Under the pieces are notes generated by a model. That model worked only from the letters and a program-made list of their open reading frames with translations. It did no database searches and was not told the origin of the DNA. From NORP309 sp045107085 (lineage in GTDB: Bacteria > Pseudomonadota > Gammaproteobacteria > Xanthomonadales > Marinicellaceae), in contig JBGCFT010000297.1 of assembly GCA_045107085.1 (NCBI GenBank), positions 1 through 8,275 on the forward strand: a stretch of 8,275 nucleotides of DNA, written 5' to 3'. This document shows positions 5,721-8,275 of the stretch, one piece after another (position 1 is the first letter of the stretch; each line of letters opens with the position of its first letter). Both the position numbers and the translations under genes were made by a program.

Positions 5721-6658
5721 AAGTAAATATTCAATCCGCATCTCCCTATTATGATTATCAATTCAGTGTAAATGATATTGGCATTGTGGGTGTTTTTGGA
5801 ATCTCTGGCAGTGGAAAATCTAGTTTATTAAGAGCATTAGCAGGATTTCAAGAAAAAGTAGTTGGGGATATTCAACTTCAAAGCCAATGTCTTTATGACT
5901 CTCAAATAAAATCAACCCGAGGTGTCAACAAGTGCAGTTACATGAGCCAAGATGTGGTCTTGTTTCCGCATTGGACAGTAACAGAAAACCTAGACTTTGC
6001 TGAAAGTCATACCATCAAGAACAAGCAAGCAACCCAAGAATTAATTGAAACCTTAGAATGTCAAAAATTAGTCAAGAAATATCCCCATCAATTATCAGGT
6101 GGCGAAACCCAAAGAATAGCTTTTATTCGGTCATTAATATGCTGTAGAACTTATCCTTTAATGCTCTTAGATGAACCTTTTTCTGCATTGGATGAACGCA
6201 TGCGAAACATAGCATTAAATCTATTAAATTATTATAAACAAAAAAATCTCATATTTTTCGTTACCCATGATATTAATGAACTATACCATTTAGCAGATGA
6301 AATTTTATCGATTAATAATGGCATCATTCAATATCAAAACATTATTTCACAAGCCATGTCATGTGGAGCCTTTCAACTACCGATTGCAAGTAAAATAAAA
6401 ATTGCTAATAAAAGGCACATCATTTATGCAGATGATGTCAGTATCAGTTTATCACCGATTAAGGATAGTAGTATAATCCACCAAGTACCTGTGACCATTG
6501 AATCCATAAGAAATGATAACGATATTTCAAATTTAAAATTGAAAACCGGTGACGAGCAGATTTTGTTTGCCAGCATTACCAAGCATTCATTGATGAAATT
6601 AAAATTAACCCAAAACCAAGCTGTAATGGCAAACTTTAAAGCCACAGCATTCAAATAA
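5717..6658 (+). CDS. modC: Molybdate ABC transporter ATP-binding protein ModC
   Basis: This encodes the ATPase that powers molybdate uptake with ModB. The N-terminal ATPase domain shows Walker A GISGSGKS (28-35), Q-loop Gln78 in YMSQDV, signature LSGGETQR (126-133), Walker B LMLLDE (148-153), D-loop SALD (156-159) and H-loop His184 in FVTHD. The C-terminal region from about residue 240 (IIYADDVSISLSP, then VPVTIESI and later KLKTGDEQILFASIT) is a TOBE/Mop-type regulatory domain as in ModC. At 313 residues it is shorter than E. coli ModC (about 350), with the cut in the linker and C-terminal part. The start overlaps the modB stop by ATGA, so the two are translationally coupled. All catalytic residues are present. 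Confidence 0.92.
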   Translation: MKVNIQSASPYYDYQFSVNDIGIVGVFGISGSGKSSLLRALAGFQEKVVGDIQLQSQCLYDSQIKSTRGVNKCSYMSQDVVLFPHWTVTENLDFAESHTIKNKQATQELIETLECQKLVKKYPHQLSGGETQRIAFIRSLICCRTYPLMLLDEPFSALDERMRNIALNLLNYYKQKNLIFFVTHDINELYHLADEILSINNGIIQYQNIISQAMSCGAFQLPIASKIKIANKRHIIYADDVSISLSPIKDSSIIHQVPVTIESIRNDNDISNLKLKTGDEQILFASITKHSLMKLKLTQNQAVMANFKATAFK

Positions 6659-6659
6659 T

Positions 6660-6875
6660 ATGCAAGAAATACAACAAGATATAATAGAAATTCAAACTAA
6701 ATTAGCATTCCAAGAAGAAACCATTGAACAACTCAATGATGTCATTATTCGACAACAAAATGCCATCGATAAATTACAAATTCAATTGAAACAATTAGAC
6801 AAAAAAATAGATGAAGAAAGTCAGCAATGGCAAACAGATGTTAGCCTTAATGATGAGAAACCTCCGCATTATTAA
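6660..6875 (+). CDS. slyX: SlyX family protein
   Basis: This encodes a 71-residue soluble protein of the SlyX family. It is almost entirely a predicted coiled coil (about residues 3-55), with heptad leucine/isoleucine positions in the family's characteristic segment KLAFQEETIEQLNDVIIRQQ (14-33). It ends in the typical KPPHY. The cellular role of SlyX is not established, and its name comes from proximity to slyD in enterobacteria. Here it starts one base after the modC stop (TAA-T-ATG) with no ribosome-binding site, so it must be translated by re-initiation from modC and transcribed from the mod promoter. The connection to molybdate transport is probably positional only. Confidence 0.9.
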   Translation: MQEIQQDIIEIQTKLAFQEETIEQLNDVIIRQQNAIDKLQIQLKQLDKKIDEESQQWQTDVSLNDEKPPHY

Positions 6876-6924
6876 TGTTTAATATATAAGTCATCAATGG
6901 CTTTTATAAAGTTTGAGAATTACT

Positions 6925-6964
6925 TTTTATCAATTAAATACTGATAAAATAATTATGATAAAAT
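6925..6964. repeat. Three copies of TGATAAAA upstream of the lipoprotein gene
   Basis: TTTTATCA (6925-6932) and TGATAAAA (6942-6949) form an exact 8-bp inverted repeat with a 9-base spacer. A third copy, TGATAAAA, follows at 6956-6963. The last two copies extend to TGATAAAAT, which also fits an extended -10 (TG-A-TAAAAT), so one of them is likely the promoter of the gene at 6993, with no good -35. The 117-base gap after slyX shows no intrinsic terminator, so read-through from slyX is possible. Confidence 0.4.
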
Positions 6965-6992
6965 GCTTTTTTGTCTTTTAATCGTGAATCTT

Positions 6993-8275
6993 ATGAAAAA
7001 ATCTATCCTAATATTATTATTTAGTGCACTTTTTTTATCGGCTTGCAACAACAACGAAAACAATGTCGATCAAACAAATCAGTCTGAAAACCAAACCGAA
7101 TCTGAGCAAGCGCAAAACACTCAAGAAATGCCCGAAGAAATTTCAGATATAAACGCAATTGCAGACGTTGAACAATCTCATAAAACGCCAAAAGTTTCAG
7201 ATGTCTATGCAAAATTCACATTAACCTCAGACCTATCGCATTTAAGCGACAACCAAAGAAAGATGATTCCGATACTCATAGAGATATCAGAAATTATGGA
7301 CGAATTATTCTGGATGCAATCATTCGGAAACAAAGAGGAATTAATAAAAACTATTGATGACAAGAACTTACAATCATTAGTTAAGATAAACTATGGTCCC
7401 TGGGACAGATTAAACGGTGATAAAACATTAATTGATGGATTTAAAGACAAACCACTTGGAGCTAATTTTTACCCAGATGACATGACTAAAGAAGAATACG
7501 AAGCTTTTGAAAATGATAAGAAATCAAGCTTATATACTGTTTTAGAAAGAAATGCTGATGGTTACTTAACATCGGTTCATTATCATGAAAAATATGCAGA
7601 CCAATTAAATAAGGCATCAAAATTGATGTTAAAAGCTGCTGAATTGGCTGACGATGATGGATTCAAAAAATATTTAACATTACGGGCCAAAGCTTTCACA
7701 AATGATCAGTACAGAGCCAGCGATATGGCTTGGATGGATATGAAAACTAACGATATTGATTTCGTCGTTGGACCAATCGAAAATTATGAAGACCAACTAT
7801 ACGGTCAAAAAACAGCATTTGAAGCCTATGTTTTAATTAAGGACAAATCATGGAGTCAGAGATTAGCAAAATTTGCTGCCCTATTACCTCAACTACAAAA
7901 AGACTTGCCCGTAGAGGAAAAATACAAAACTGAGACACCAGGTACCGATTCAGATTTAAATGCTTATGATGCACTGTATTATGCTGGACATTCAAATGCT
8001 GGAGGCAAGACCATTGCTATCAATTTACCTAACGATGAAACGGTACAATTAGAAAAAGGCAGCAGAAGACTGCAATTGAAAAATGCCATGCAAGCCAAAT
8101 TTGATAAAATTTTACTGCCCATAGCTGATGTGTTGGTCGCACCCGAGCAAAGAAAGCACATCACTTTCAATGCCTTTTTCAGCAACACCATGTTTCATGA
8201 AGTCGCACACGGCTTAGGGATCAAAAATACCATCAATGGCAAAGGCACAGTCAGAGAAGCGTTAAAACAATTTGC
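6993..8275 (+). CDS. M49 (DPP III-like) zinc peptidase lipoprotein, 3' end cut off
   Basis: This open frame of 427 codons runs off the window. Residues 1-18 are a lipoprotein signal with lipobox LSAC (Cys18). Asn follows the Cys, so sorting by the Lol system to the outer membrane is expected. A Gln/Glu/Asn-rich linker (about 19-60) tethers the domain. The folded part contains SEIMDELFWMQSFGNKEEL, INYGPWDRLNGDK, KPLGANFYPDDMTKEEYEAF and ALYYAGHSNAGGKTIAINLP. These are signatures of bacterial zinc hydrolases related to dipeptidyl-peptidase III. The zinc site is FHEVAHGLGIKNTINGKGTVREAL, with His402, Glu403 and His406 as an HExxH motif. The third ligand, expected in a downstream Glu-rich helix, is beyond the window. 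No ribosome-binding site is visible. A role in periplasmic or surface peptide cleavage is inferred. Confidence 0.85.
   Translation, partial: MKKSILILLFSALFLSACNNNENNVDQTNQSENQTESEQAQNTQEMPEEISDINAIADVEQSHKTPKVSDVYAKFTLTSDLSHLSDNQRKMIPILIEISEIMDELFWMQSFGNKEELIKTIDDKNLQSLVKINYGPWDRLNGDKTLIDGFKDKPLGANFYPDDMTKEEYEAFENDKKSSLYTVLERNADGYLTSVHYHEKYADQLNKASKLMLKAAELADDDGFKKYLTLRAKAFTNDQYRASDMAWMDMKTNDIDFVVGPIENYEDQLYGQKTAFEAYVLIKDKSWSQRLAKFAALLPQLQKDLPVEEKYKTETPGTDSDLNAYDALYYAGHSNAGGKTIAINLPNDETVQLEKGSRRLQLKNAMQAKFDKILLPIADVLVAPEQRKHITFNAFFSNTMFHEVAHGLGIKNTINGKGTVREALKQF

Noticed and set aside
7979..8191. Minus-strand open frame within the M49-like gene
   Set aside because: It overlaps conserved family segments on the plus strand and has no independent support.
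1..8275. CRISPR array, mobile element, tRNA/rRNA or defence system
   Set aside because: I found no regularly spaced repeats, transposase or terminal inverted repeats, and no tRNA-like or rRNA sequence. All sizeable intervals are explained by ordinary genes.

Overview
The window is AT-rich DNA from a Gram-negative bacterium, most likely a marine-type gammaproteobacterium. The evidence is the rpmB-rpmG pair, the lolA-rarA-crcB cluster, a SlyX-family protein and a periplasmic lipoprotein chaperone gene. The low GC content and a secreted protein ending in a CD-x-IF-x-NGF motif make a Marinicella-like lineage plausible, but this is recollection of family style and not a database result.

Layout. 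Bases 1-82 are the 3' end of rpmB (L28), followed by rpmG (L33, with an unusual N-terminal insertion) and a good intrinsic terminator at 291-331. A promoter-like -10 precedes a 474-residue secreted right-handed beta-helix protein (443-1867). This gene runs head-on into a minus-strand gene for a four-helix membrane protein of unknown function (1876-2388). Next, also on the minus strand, is a tight operon transcribed as lolA, rarA, crcB (4819 down to 2548). The lolA-rarA spacing is 6 nt and rarA and crcB overlap by 8 bp. A 226-bp divergent intergenic region separates lolA from the plus-strand genes modB, modC and slyX. modB and modC overlap by ATGA, and modC and slyX are 1 nt apart. The window ends inside a lipoprotein resembling the M49 (dipeptidyl-peptidase III-like) zinc peptidases (6993 to beyond 8275).

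Functionally the window is mostly housekeeping: ribosomal proteins, outer-membrane lipoprotein trafficking (LolA), replication-fork maintenance (RarA), fluoride export (CrcB) and molybdate import (ModB/ModC). Two exported proteins (beta-helix and M49-like) and one unknown membrane protein add accessory content. LolA would be expected to carry outer-membrane lipoproteins such as the M49-like one, but that link is general and not specific to this locus.

I see no CRISPR array, mobile element, tRNA, rRNA or defence island, and no clearly new multi-gene system. The points most worth a second look are the C-terminal tag of the beta-helix protein, the unrecognised membrane protein with its palindrome-bearing upstream region, the modBC-slyX unit without modA and with a possible molybdenum box, the Trp substitution in the CrcB pore motif, the L33 insertion, and the HExxH variant of the M49-like lipoprotein.
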